Assembly: GCF_015352985.1 (NCBI RefSeq)
Contig: NZ_JACYXF010000051.1
Span: 1-47,177, forward strand
Reading direction: 5' to 3'
DNA length: 47,177 nucleotides
DNA from: Noviherbaspirillum malthae
GTDB lineage: Bacteria; Pseudomonadota; Gammaproteobacteria; Burkholderiales; Burkholderiaceae_D
Below the pieces are notes generated by a model. It had not been told where the DNA came from. It was given only the letters and a program-made list of their open reading frames with translations, and searched no databases. Position 1 is the stretch's first letter, and each line of letters opens with the position of its first letter. This document shows positions 26,856-34,593 of the stretch, piece after piece. Made by a program: the position numbers and the translations under genes.

Positions 26856-27272
26856 ATGAATATTGGTGAAGCCGCAAAAGCCTCGGGTGTCAGCGCCAAG
26901 CTCATCCGATATTATGAAAGCATCGAGTTGGTCCCCCCGAGCGCGCGTACCGATGCAGGCTACCGGAAGTACACAGAGCAAGATATCCAGATGCTGCGTT
27001 TTATCAAGCGGTCCCGCGACCTCGGCTTTTCCATTGAACGCATCAAATCCCTGCTCGCGCTATGGGAAGACCGTTCCCGCAAGAGTGCCGAAGTCAAGAC
27101 GCTCGCGCGCCAGCATATGGCTGAACTCGACAGGGATATCGAAAAGCTGCAATCGATTCGCAACCAATTGCAGCATCTGGTCGAGCATTGCAACGGCGAT
27201 CAGCGACCGGACTGCCCGATCATCGAAGATCTCGCGACCAGCCATTGCGCTCCATTGGCAATACATCATTAA
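26856..27272 (+). CDS. cueR: Cu(I)-responsive MerR-family activator CueR
   Basis: A 138-aa protein. The MerR helix-turn-helix MNIGEAAKASGVSAKLIRYYE opens it; a long dimerisation helix follows, and the metal loop is C112-NGDQRPD-C120. Numbered from the second of two adjacent ATGs (26856, better spaced from GAGGAAG than 26853), the ligand pair falls at 112/120 and Ser at 77, the same positions as in E. coli CueR, where Ser77 marks monovalent-metal selectivity. It senses cytosolic Cu(I) and activates promoters with a 19-bp spacer; three such promoters are visible in this window (24307, 33148 and 39779). It is transcribed behind the ATPase. Confidence 0.95.
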   Translation: MNIGEAAKASGVSAKLIRYYESIELVPPSARTDAGYRKYTEQDIQMLRFIKRSRDLGFSIERIKSLLALWEDRSRKSAEVKTLARQHMAELDRDIEKLQSIRNQLQHLVEHCNGDQRPDCPIIEDLATSHCAPLAIHH

Positions 27273-27320
27273 GGCCGTTAGCCTTGCATCGAAGGTAGGG
27301 GCGGACAGGGGCGATGGCAA

Positions 27321-27343
27321 AGGCGCGAGCGGAGCCCGCGCCT
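27321..27343. terminator. Hairpin between convergent genes
   Basis: AGGCGCG and CGCGCCT form a 7-bp GC-rich stem around a 9-nt loop, between cueR and the leftward DsbD-like gene. No T-run follows, so termination activity is only plausible. Confidence 0.35.
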
Positions 27344-27376
27344 GCAAGCGTTCGGTCACATGATCCTGGTAACCCG

Positions 27377-27892
27377 TCAGGGCAAGTTCAAGCTGATTTC
27401 CTTATCCATTGGCGGATAACATACTCCGGTTTTCTCATTACAACCCTGATACCCTGCTGCCAGCGTCAGCGATCTTGCCGCCGGCGCGCGCTCGAGCGTG
27501 ATCTCGGCCTGTGTCGGTTTCTCGTAGGTTTCCATCCTTCCGAACGTTGGGTCGTTCTTCACCTTCCCGGCAGGGAGCTTGACGGATTTAATCGCAATTC
27601 CCTTTGTATTTTTGAGTGCAAAGCGAATGCGTTCGCGATAAAGATAGTAACCAGGAGCCGGTATCAGCTCGGCGATCAAGGTGGTGGGTCCCGAGGCGGT
27701 GACTTTCAGCTGAAATGCCTTGTCTGGCTCCAGCAGCGCTTCTTCCTTGGATTCAGAGAACAAGTCGCCAAGACGCTTTTGCACACCGGCCGTCAAGGAT
27801 TGCTGGGCAAGGCTGTACGACGCGGGAATGAGCGTAACAGTCGAGAGGACGACAGCGTAAAGCCACCGGGTTTTAGGCAACAAGAATTTCAT
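27377..27892 (-). CDS. DsbD alpha-domain (N-terminal) protein
   Basis: About 171 aa: signal peptide (hydrophobic, ending SYSLAQQ) and one immunoglobulin-like domain matching the periplasmic alpha domain of DsbD: GYYLYRERIRFAL, then GYQGCNEKTGVCYPP with the two cysteines that shuttle electrons. The membrane and thioredoxin-like domains of full DsbD are absent, so this is a stand-alone reductase domain, or a chaperone-like domain that needs a partner elsewhere. ATG 27892 is chosen; an in-frame TTG at 27910 is possible. It is the last gene of the leftward run that starts with the Met/His-rich lipoprotein. Inferred role: keeping cysteines of envelope copper proteins reduced. Confidence 0.85.
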   Translation of the reverse strand: MKFLLPKTRWLYAVVLSTVTLIPASYSLAQQSLTAGVQKRLGDLFSESKEEALLEPDKAFQLKVTASGPTTLIAELIPAPGYYLYRERIRFALKNTKGIAIKSVKLPAGKVKNDPTFGRMETYEKPTQAEITLERAPAARSLTLAAGYQGCNEKTGVCYPPMDKEISLNLP

Positions 27893-27963
27893 GGCAAGGT
27901 CATTATTCAATAGATGAGGTCCAAGGTATTGCGCTTTCGGCCAACGAACATAACGTATCTCGG

Positions 27964-29271
27964 CTAGCCGCAGTTATTTGTGCAGCCGGATGTCGCCTGC
28001 GCAACATCTTGATCAGGAAGACGATAGACTGGTGCGAATCCGCCCCCCGCGGTGCGGAAGTTCGTCGTTTGCCCTTGATACAGGCGTGCAGCGATCCATT
28101 GTATCTGTCCTTGATAGGCATAGCAGCGGATGTCAAATTTCAGGGATCCAGGCGCGTCCGCCGATCCCGACACGCGGTCCCCCGGTGCCATGATGTGTTG
28201 TGCGACGTAGCCGCCCGCCAGAATGTCTTGCCAGACGCGCTTGGTCAGTTTGTCACCACGGTATGCGGCCCGGCTGCCATAGCCGGCTGATGGCTTGAAA
28301 AACAGATTGCGACGGTGCGCCCATAAGCGATCCGCTTGTGCCGGGTCGATCACCTCGGTCGGAAGGATGTGCTGCAACAGCACATCCCGATCCTCCTGAG
28401 AGGCTCCCAGCTTCGTGAGACAGTCGGCGTTGCTGAACAGGGTCATGTTGCGTTTGTCTGCATAGAGCGCATGCGCCTGCGGATGCGGGGTAAGGACCAC
28501 GGCGTTCGTCAGATAGGCGGTACGCAGGACCGCACTCGCCGGGTCGTCCAGCATGAAGTCGGTTAGCCGGTTATAAACAAGGTCAATCTCCAGCGCGCCA
28601 TGCGTCAGCTTACCATCATGGATGCTGAGCTCCGACGGATCCGCAATCACCGCCTGGAGGCCGTTACGTGCGAACATCTTCTGGAACAGCACAAACTCGG
28701 GATACAGGTATTGCTGACGAGGGTCCTTGTCAACAATGGCAATCGTGCGCAATGGCCGTTCACGTTTAGCGATCGCCCACTCGTCAAGAAACATGCTGAC
28801 GATGCGCTTTTCTAACGTGCCTGCCTGGTCGGTCGCTAATGCCATCGTCTGGTTATCGAGGCAACAGGCGTGGTGGGCACGCGCCATGACCGCGTTGAGC
28901 ATTGCACCGCCGGCGTTCGTGTTAATTTCGATCACGCCGACGCTATCACCCGCAACGTGGAAGTCATAGCCGAAAAAGACGCCTTTCGCGCCACCGGGAT
29001 CGTGACGTGCTATCTCCGGTGCAGTCTCAAGCACGTGTTCCCGATACGCTGGCAGGGCAACCACGGCCTCCACCGCGCGGATGACGGCGGCCATCCGCGC
29101 CGCCTGCTCCTCCGAGATGAACACAGGGCGTGCGGAGAACAGGTAAGGGCTGCGTTCCTCGACTAGAGCGGTCAGATCCGGTGACCCCAGTTCGCTGATT
29201 AAGGCTTGTTTCAGTGTGTCGGAATTGAGGCTCACGCAGAAGCAATGGCTATTTAACCGTTGACTTATCAA
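27964..29271 (-). CDS. ATP-grasp-like enzyme with C-terminal CX3C tail, unassigned
   Basis: A 435-aa protein, apparently cytosolic. Features consistent with an ATP-grasp ligase fold are GVIEINTNAGGAML (about 112-125), FFKPSAGYGSRAAYRGDKL (324-342, a nucleotide-binding Lys326 plus Gly loop), FDIRCYAY (Asp380, Arg382) and AARLYQGQTTNFRT (Arg396, Asn404). The order suggests a ligase joining a carboxylate to an amine or thiol; the EINTNAGG element vaguely recalls glutathionylspermidine-synthetase-like proteins. The protein ends SGCTNNCG, a CX3C pair (Cys430, Cys434) like the Cu(I) site of Sco proteins, and has CFC near its N-terminus. It lies between the second Cu-ATPase and the DsbD-domain gene. 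Function unknown; synthesis of a thiol ligand for copper is one hypothesis. Confidence 0.6.
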   Translation of the reverse strand: MISQRLNSHCFCVSLNSDTLKQALISELGSPDLTALVEERSPYLFSARPVFISEEQAARMAAVIRAVEAVVALPAYREHVLETAPEIARHDPGGAKGVFFGYDFHVAGDSVGVIEINTNAGGAMLNAVMARAHHACCLDNQTMALATDQAGTLEKRIVSMFLDEWAIAKRERPLRTIAIVDKDPRQQYLYPEFVLFQKMFARNGLQAVIADPSELSIHDGKLTHGALEIDLVYNRLTDFMLDDPASAVLRTAYLTNAVVLTPHPQAHALYADKRNMTLFSNADCLTKLGASQEDRDVLLQHILPTEVIDPAQADRLWAHRRNLFFKPSAGYGSRAAYRGDKLTKRVWQDILAGGYVAQHIMAPGDRVSGSADAPGSLKFDIRCYAYQGQIQWIAARLYQGQTTNFRTAGGGFAPVYRLPDQDVAQATSGCTNNCG

Positions 29272-29325
29272 TTGGCCGTCTCTCCAGAATAGCGCCGGGC
29301 GGCCGTGCGACCAGCCCCAAGGTAG

Positions 29326-31698
29326 TCATGCCTGGCTCCCAGTACCACGCAACCGCAACGCGTTGGTGATTACGGAAACTGAGCTCAAACTCATCGCAAG
29401 CGCGGCAATCATCGGAGAAAGCAACTGGCCCGTGAACGGATAGAGCAGTCCCGCTGCCAGCGGAATGCCCATCGCATTGTAAATGAATGCAAACCCCAGA
29501 TTTTGGCGCATGTTTCGTACTGTGTCGACGGAGAGGCTGCGTGCCCGGGCAATCGCACGCAAGTCGCCTTTGACCAGCGTGACATGGGCACTGTTGATGG
29601 CGACGTCGGTGCCGGTTCCCATCGCGATGCCGACGTTGGACTTTGCAAGCGCCGGCGCGTCATTGATGCCGTCTCCGGCCATCGCAACCCGCTTTCCGTC
29701 GGTTTGAAACCGTTCCACCAGCGTCAGCTTGTCTTGGGGCTTGACTTCACCATAGACCTCATCAATACCGAGGCGCCGGGCCACGGATTTGGCCGTGGTG
29801 ACGCCGTCCCCGGTGGCCATCACTACTTTCAAGCCGGCGGACTTCAGCACTTCCAGTGCCTCCGGCGTCGTTGCCTTGACCGGGTCGGATACCGCCAGCA
29901 AGCCGACCAACGCGCCGTTGGCGGCAAGATACATGACGCTCGCGCCTTCATTGCGTAACTCTTCGGCACGGTTACCAAGGATCTGCCAGTTGACGTTTTC
30001 CTGGTCCATCAACGCCGTATTGCCGAGGGCGATGCGCCGCCCGGCAACGATGCCGCGCACGCCGATCCCACTCGAGGATTCGAACGTCTCAGGCTTGTCC
30101 AGAGCAAGGCCGCGCCGACGGGCTTCATCGACGATCGCATGGGCTAACGGATGTTCGCTGCCCTGGTCAATACTGGCCGCAATCTGCAGCACATCGGTGT
30201 CGGTGTAACCCGGTGCAGCAGCCACCCGGTCGAAAGCGGGTTTGCCTTCGGTCAGGGTGCCGGTTTTATCGACAATGAGCGTATCGATTTTGCGCATTTC
30301 CTCGATGGCGGCCGCATCACGAAACAGGATGCCCTGCGTGGCAGCGCGTCCGGTGGATGCCATGATGGACATCGGCGTGGCCAGGCCGAGGGCACAAGGA
30401 CAGGCGATGATCAGCACCGCAACGGCATTGACAAAGCCATAGACCCAGCTCGGTTCCGGGCCAAAGAGACCCCAGCCGAGCAACGTAAGGATGGCGATGC
30501 CGACCACGACAACCACAAAATAACCAGCCACGACATCGGCTAATCGCTGCATCGGCGCACGGGAACGCTGGGCATTGGCCACCATTTGCACGATCTGCGA
30601 AAGCATGGTCTGCGAACCGACCTTGTCGGCACGCATGACCAGGCTGCCGCTGGTATTGATCGTGGCGCCGATCAGCTTGTCGCCTTGCCGCTTGGTGACC
30701 GGGACAGGCTCTCCTGTGAGCATCGATTCATCAAGGGCGCTTTCCCCCTCCAGCACTTCGCCATCGACCGGGACTTTTTCCCCGGGGCGTACCCGCAACC
30801 GGTCGCCAATATGGACATGCGTCAGGGGGACGTCTTCCTCGGTGCCATCATCGAGTATCCGACGGGCGGTTTTCGGTGCGAGCCCAAGGAGTGATTTGAT
30901 TGCCGCCGAGGTCTGCGAGCGTGCACGTAATTCAAGAATCTGCCCCAGCAGCGTTAGCGAAATGATGACCGCGGCCGCTTCGTAATAGACGCCGACGCGT
31001 CCGTGCATCTGGAATGTGGAGGGAAACAGGTCAGGGGCAACCGTTGCGACGACGCTGTATGCATAGGCAGCTCCGGTGCCCGTGCCGATCAGCGTCCACA
31101 TGTTGGGGCTGCGGTTCGTAATCGACTGCAACCATCGCACGAAAAATGGCCAGCCCGCATAAAGAACGACCGGCGTACTGAGTGCCAGCTCAATCCAGCT
31201 TTGACCGGGCAAGCCTTGCGCAAAAATCCGATGGCCGAACATCGCCAGAACGGTGACGACAACAGTCAGCGGTAATGTCCACCAAAAGCGGCGGCGAAAG
31301 TCGACCAGTTCCGGATTGTCTTCTTCATCCAGCGACGGCATCATCGGCTCAAGTGCCATGCCGCATTTCGGGCAATTGCCAGGCGCTGGCTGCCTGATTT
31401 CCGGGTGCATCGGGCAGGTATAGATGGTACCTTCCGGCATTGCCTGCGCGGGCTCGGCTTTGACCGGATTCAGATAAGCGTCGGGGTGGGCTTTGAATTT
31501 CTCCATGCACTTGGCGCTGCAGAAATGATAAGCGGTCCCCTGGTATTCGATGGTCTTATCAGGATTCGCACCGACTTTCATTCCGCATACCGGGTCCGTG
31601 AATGGCTTGTCCGCAACGACGGCCGTGACGGCATCGTCGTGTCCATGGTGATGACCGTGATGATGATCTTGGTGCGGTCGGTCGGATTGGCGATTCAT
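29326..31698 (-). CDS. Cu P1B-type ATPase with His-rich, TRASH/YHS and HMBD N-terminus
   Basis: A 790-aa exporter. Instead of HMA domains its N-terminus has a His-rich run (residues 9-20), a YHS/TRASH zinc-ribbon-like domain (about 32-75; DPVCGMKV, YHFCSAKCMEKF) and a heavy-metal-binding domain (about 92-118; YTCPMHPEIRQ, CPKCGMALEPM). The core has CPC (Cys433-Pro-Cys435), LTGEPVPV, phospho-acceptor Asp477 (DKTGTLTEGKP), SEHPLAHAI and GDGINDAPAL. It differs from the 24.4-kb ATPase in its metal-binding entrance, so it may differ in rate or in the chaperone that loads it. It is third in a five-gene leftward run, 21 nt after the DUF2933 gene. Confidence 0.95.
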   Translation of the reverse strand: MNRQSDRPHQDHHHGHHHGHDDAVTAVVADKPFTDPVCGMKVGANPDKTIEYQGTAYHFCSAKCMEKFKAHPDAYLNPVKAEPAQAMPEGTIYTCPMHPEIRQPAPGNCPKCGMALEPMMPSLDEEDNPELVDFRRRFWWTLPLTVVVTVLAMFGHRIFAQGLPGQSWIELALSTPVVLYAGWPFFVRWLQSITNRSPNMWTLIGTGTGAAYAYSVVATVAPDLFPSTFQMHGRVGVYYEAAAVIISLTLLGQILELRARSQTSAAIKSLLGLAPKTARRILDDGTEEDVPLTHVHIGDRLRVRPGEKVPVDGEVLEGESALDESMLTGEPVPVTKRQGDKLIGATINTSGSLVMRADKVGSQTMLSQIVQMVANAQRSRAPMQRLADVVAGYFVVVVVGIAILTLLGWGLFGPEPSWVYGFVNAVAVLIIACPCALGLATPMSIMASTGRAATQGILFRDAAAIEEMRKIDTLIVDKTGTLTEGKPAFDRVAAAPGYTDTDVLQIAASIDQGSEHPLAHAIVDEARRRGLALDKPETFESSSGIGVRGIVAGRRIALGNTALMDQENVNWQILGNRAEELRNEGASVMYLAANGALVGLLAVSDPVKATTPEALEVLKSAGLKVVMATGDGVTTAKSVARRLGIDEVYGEVKPQDKLTLVERFQTDGKRVAMAGDGINDAPALAKSNVGIAMGTGTDVAINSAHVTLVKGDLRAIARARSLSVDTVRNMRQNLGFAFIYNAMGIPLAAGLLYPFTGQLLSPMIAALAMSLSSVSVITNALRLRGTGSQA

Positions 31699-31719
31699 GA
31701 ACCCTCCTGCGGCATGTTG

Positions 31720-32013
31720 TTATAGACGGTTGAACTCGTTAGGTTTTGTATGAACTGGCGGGACAGAGGCTGACGGCAGCGCTTCCGTGTCCGCTGCCTC
31801 CCGCCTTTGATGGTGGTGCGCGTGGCTCCCATGGCCATGATGAAACAGATGCATCAACGGACAGGCCAGAAGGAAGAGATAGGGCAATAGCTCTGCGCCC
31901 TGACCTTTGTATTCGGTCCATACGACATAGGCAGCCACGACCAGAATGGCGGTGACTATCCATTTGACGCGGGTGGCGACGGAAAAACGTACTGAGTAGC
32001 GATGCGTATTCAT
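31720..32013 (-). CDS. DUF2933 small membrane protein
   Basis: 97 aa starting at ATG 32013 with AGGAG at 6-nt spacing; a longer frame upstream overlaps the preceding gene and is rejected. Two hydrophobic stretches (about 18-34 and 42-57) are followed by the DUF2933 hallmark FLLACPLMHLFHHGHGSHAH and a His-rich run (HHHQRR). The family is often found beside copper ATPases. The His cluster and the Cys/Met/His motif at the membrane edge suggest copper binding at the ATPase, but no function is established. Spacing to the ATPase is 21 nt. Confidence 0.85.
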   Translation of the reverse strand: MNTHRYSVRFSVATRVKWIVTAILVVAAYVVWTEYKGQGAELLPYLFLLACPLMHLFHHGHGSHAHHHQRREAADTEALPSASVPPVHTKPNEFNRL

Positions 32014-32065
32014 GGTAGGCTCCTGGGTCACGTAGGAATCGGGATTTGTGTAACGCAGGGTGGGG

Positions 32066-32386
32066 CTATCTGCACTTCTCATCCATCATCGCCATGTGCT
32101 GCCTTCGCATTTCCGGAGACATGGACTTCATGTGTTGAGTCATCATGGCGTCCCGCTCCTCGGGCGTTTTCTTCGCCATCATGTTGTGATGCATGGCGCA
32201 CATCGACTTCATGTCCATCTGTCCCATCATCCCCATTTGGCCCGGGCCGCTGGTCCCGGCGCGCTGGTGTGCCAGGTGGTCTACGGTACCCGCGGTACCA
32301 ACCTTGTCCGGGGAGGCACAAGCGGCGAGAACCCCCGCCAACATGATCGGGGTGAGACGGCGCATTAAATTAGATCTTGAATTCAT
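32066..32386 (-). CDS. Met/His-rich small lipoprotein
   Basis: 106 aa from ATG 32386 (AAGGA at 8-nt spacing). The signal has lipobox LAAC (Cys about 22). The mature part is extremely Met-rich: GQMGMMGQMDMKSMCAMHHN, then helical repeats with MMTQHMKSMSPEMRRQHM and a final EKCR. About 17 Met plus His in roughly 80 residues suggests Cu(I) binding. It is first in the run that contains the second ATPase. Family not recognised beyond a general periplasmic metal-binding type. Confidence 0.75.
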   Translation of the reverse strand: MNSRSNLMRRLTPIMLAGVLAACASPDKVGTAGTVDHLAHQRAGTSGPGQMGMMGQMDMKSMCAMHHNMMAKKTPEERDAMMTQHMKSMSPEMRRQHMAMMDEKCR

Positions 32387-32459
32387 GACGACAGTCCTTG
32401 GCAAGTGATTGACGTGGCGCTACCTGACCCATCGTATAAAATGACACCTTAAAATTAAA

Positions 32460-32471
32460 TGACCTAGGTCA
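32460..32471. promoter_or_regulatory. Perfect 12-bp palindrome upstream of the second ATPase operon
   Basis: TGACCTAGGTCA, read as TTGACCTAGGTCAT on the - strand, lies 74 bp upstream of the Met/His-rich lipoprotein gene. The left arm looks like a -35 (TTGACC), but no 19-bp CueR dyad is present. TTGAC-N4-GTCA spacing resembles sites of Crp/Fnr-type regulators; the regulator is unknown. Confidence 0.35.
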
Positions 32472-32518
32472 AGTTTGGCCGGATGAGTCCGCCGACCTGC
32501 AATCTGAAACTCGCCCGG

Positions 32519-32857
32519 CTATGCATTCTCTTTAGCGTGGTTGATGGAATACTTCGGAATCTCGACGACGACATCCTGAGCGCCAAGTCGGGCCTGGCAG
32601 GACAGGCGGGAGTGGGGTTGAAGACCCCATGCCTGATCTAGCATGTCTTCTTCATTGTCATCCATCGGATTGAGCGAATCGAATCCTTGCTTCACAATGA
32701 CATGACAGGTCGTGCAGGCGCCAACCTTGCCGCAAGCGTGCTCAATCTCAACGCCATGGTCGAGCAGAGCATCACAAATCGAGGTGCCGGATGCGACTTC
32801 CATCGATGCGCCGCCCGGTGCATATTCAGCATGTGGCTGTACCTTGATCGTGGCCAT
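32519..32857 (-). CDS. Adrenodoxin-type [2Fe-2S] ferredoxin (ISC Fdx-like)
   Basis: 112 aa, full length for the ISC/adrenodoxin-type ferredoxins. Cluster ligands are Cys42, Cys48, Cys51 and Cys87 (CGKVGACTTC, then SCQA), spacing C-x5-C-x2-C-x35-C. The acidic partner-binding helix MDDNEEDMLDQA is present. The start is supported by AAAGGA. It lies 53 nt downstream of copZ and appears to share its CueR-type promoter, which is unusual: the housekeeping copy is normally in the isc operon. Inferred role: replacing or repairing iron-sulfur electron transfer damaged by Cu(I). Confidence 0.9.
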   Translation of the reverse strand: MATIKVQPHAEYAPGGASMEVASGTSICDALLDHGVEIEHACGKVGACTTCHVIVKQGFDSLNPMDDNEEDMLDQAWGLQPHSRLSCQARLGAQDVVVEIPKYSINHAKENA

Positions 32858-32910
32858 GCCTAGGTTCCTTTAGTTGAAGTTGGTGGAGTGAAGCTCACTC
32901 CACCATCGGT

Positions 32911-33117
32911 CTACAGGGTCGCGCTGGCGACGACTGGGTAGCCAGCATCGGCGATTGCCGAAGACACTTTTTCCAGTGGAACACTGGTGTCAATGCGGAC
33001 CTTTTTCGCTTTCAGATCCACATCGACCTTCGCATTGCTGTCGACTGCCCGCACCGACCGGGTAACGCTGTTGGCGCAACCACCGCACGTCATGCCCTCC
33101 ACTTGAAGCTCGTACAT
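32911..33117 (-). CDS. copZ: Cytosolic copper chaperone, HMA domain
   Basis: 68 aa, a single HMA domain with GMTCGGC (Cys11, Cys14), a ferredoxin-like fold length and no signal peptide. The start is set by GGAGGT. It would carry Cu(I) to the HMA-bearing ATPase or to CueR. Its own CueR-type promoter (33148-33178) leaves an mRNA leader of about 25 nt. The loop reads MTCGGC, whereas the ATPase domains read MTCASC. Confidence 0.92.
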   Translation of the reverse strand: MYELQVEGMTCGGCANSVTRSVRAVDSNAKVDVDLKAKKVRIDTSVPLEKVSSAIADAGYPVVASATL

Positions 33118-33147
33118 AGTGTTACCTCCATGGTTGAACGAGATCCC

Positions 33148-33178
33148 ACTATAGACCTTCCAGCGATAGGAAGGTCAA
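33148..33178 (-). promoter_or_regulatory. CueR-type promoter of copZ-ferredoxin
   Basis: Read leftward: -35 TTGACC (33178-33173), 19-bp spacer holding ACCTTCC and GGAAGGT, and -10 TATAGT (33153-33148). The dyad here is fully symmetric (7-bp arms) and is the best CueR box in the window. Confidence 0.87.
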
Positions 33179-33209
33179 GACCTATTTCAACGAGGTATCT
33201 GCATCGTTA

Positions 33210-33956
33210 TCACTGCCTTGTGGAAGAGGCAGTTGCGCTGGTTTGTACTCGCGCACCGGTACCGGGCTGATAGTCACAGATCGAGAATTGCTTGCACAAC
33301 ATGTCACGCATGTCATTGATATCCCTGACCTGACTCTGGACAATGCCTTCGCAATACTCTTTCAGCTTATGATGATCGATATCGCGCTTGACTTGGCAAT
33401 CGAGGCTGGGGTGCAGGGCCGCATAGTGGTGATTGCTGAATAGCTGGAGGAAGGCTTGCTCAAATTGTGCGCCTCCAGGTGTTTGTTCAAGCACCTGAAT
33501 CAGTTGTTGCCCATCAGTGCGTAAGGTCGGGGTATGGGTGGCACCATACCAGTCTTTGAGAAATTTTTGGGCCTTCGCGATTTCTTCCCGCTGCATGCGG
33601 TTGGCCATCCGCGCCATCGACTTGATGTCTTCCATGCCGGCCTTCGGTGGAGTTGCATTCGTGCCGGGAGTCGGGGAAGTGCCTTCCTGAGGATTGTTGA
33701 CTGCGGGGTCACGCTGGAGGTCGGTGCCAGCAGCGAGTTCCGTCATGCGCAGCGCAGAGTAATGGTGATCGATGATGAAAGTAAGGTAGTCGCGTTCGAA
33801 CTGTGCGGTCTGGCCTCGCCCAGGTCCTTCTGCCTGCGCAGATGTTACGACAAGCGCCGCGCTGCCCAAGACTGTTAGCGCGACCCCTTTCATCCATCGG
33901 CGTGCGCCAGAAAATGTCTGGGCACTAATTACATCCTGTTTGAATCGGTAAGCCAT
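33210..33956 (-). CDS. DUF305-family periplasmic protein with two His-His-Tyr modules
   Basis: 248 aa, start supported by AAAGGA at 8 nt. A long n-region precedes a signal segment (VALTVLGSAALVVTSAQA). Two DUF305/ferritin-like helical modules follow: DYLTFIIDHHYSALRMTELA (about 56-75) and AFLQLFSNHHYAALH (about 168-182). The first is followed by MEDIKSMARMANRMQREEI and the second by a Cys-containing helix pair. DUF305 usually binds metals through His and Met on helices; the duplicated arrangement is longer than the common form. It lies upstream of copZ on the same strand, but copZ has its own promoter. Confidence 0.8.
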   Translation of the reverse strand: MAYRFKQDVISAQTFSGARRWMKGVALTVLGSAALVVTSAQAEGPGRGQTAQFERDYLTFIIDHHYSALRMTELAAGTDLQRDPAVNNPQEGTSPTPGTNATPPKAGMEDIKSMARMANRMQREEIAKAQKFLKDWYGATHTPTLRTDGQQLIQVLEQTPGGAQFEQAFLQLFSNHHYAALHPSLDCQVKRDIDHHKLKEYCEGIVQSQVRDINDMRDMLCKQFSICDYQPGTGARVQTSATASSTRQ

Positions 33957-34047
33957 GGTGCGATTCCTTTGAAGTGAGTGTCAGAACGATGCGGTACTTA
34001 TCCTCCTTGAGCGTTCGACGCAGCTTTATAGCTGCTTTCCTCATGCA

Positions 34048-34407
34048 TTACTTACCGGCAAGCTTCCATTCCTTCTTCCATTTCGACAGTTGAGCAATTT
34101 CCTTTTTTTGTTCATCGATGATCTTCTTGGCAAGATCCTTGACTTCCTTGTGCTGCGCCTTGCCGGCGGCGAGTTGCGCCATCTCAATGGCCATTTGATG
34201 GTGCGCCGACATCGTGTCAAGAAATTGGAGGTCAAACGGCGCTTTTTCCGCGCCGGGTGAGCTTTGCATACCTGCGTGCCCCATCTGGGCACCGGATCCT
34301 TGTCCGCCATGCATGCCCGAATGCTGGGTGTCTTTTTGTTGCGAGGCGACGGGGCCGCTGAAGGCGAGGGCGGTCACCGCAATAGTGACCAGGGACGTGA
34401 TACGCAT
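34048..34407 (-). CDS. DUF305-family small periplasmic protein
   Basis: 119 aa, start at AGGAGG-AACT-ATG. Signal peptide (to about VASQQ), a Met/His/Gly-rich spacer (HSGMHGGQGSGAQMGHAGM), then one DUF305 domain: FLDTMSAHHQMAIEMAQLAA, KKIIDEQKKEIAQLSKWKKE. It is shorter than the two-module neighbour, 91 nt downstream of this gene. Likely a periplasmic copper or metal-binding protein. It lies beyond the hairpin at 34594-34625, so it probably has its own promoter. Confidence 0.85.
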   Translation of the reverse strand: MRITSLVTIAVTALAFSGPVASQQKDTQHSGMHGGQGSGAQMGHAGMQSSPGAEKAPFDLQFLDTMSAHHQMAIEMAQLAAGKAQHKEVKDLAKKIIDEQKKEIAQLSKWKKEWKLAGK

Positions 34408-34593
34408 AGTTCCTCCTTTTCTGGGATGTTTAATTCAATCGAAATGCAAAATCGATAACATCCCGTAGGAGTACCTATAAGAGAATTTGTTCGCAGTTTG
34501 TAATGTATCTATGCGTATTTTTTAGATTAAATGCGCCAGCTTAGAGCGTAAAAGGACGAGCGCTCCCCTGGATCCGGGATCCATCCGAGCGCA

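Noticed and set aside
34498..34505. Operator half-site TTGTAATG upstream of the DUF305 gene
   Set aside because: The partner arm at the correct distance is missing.
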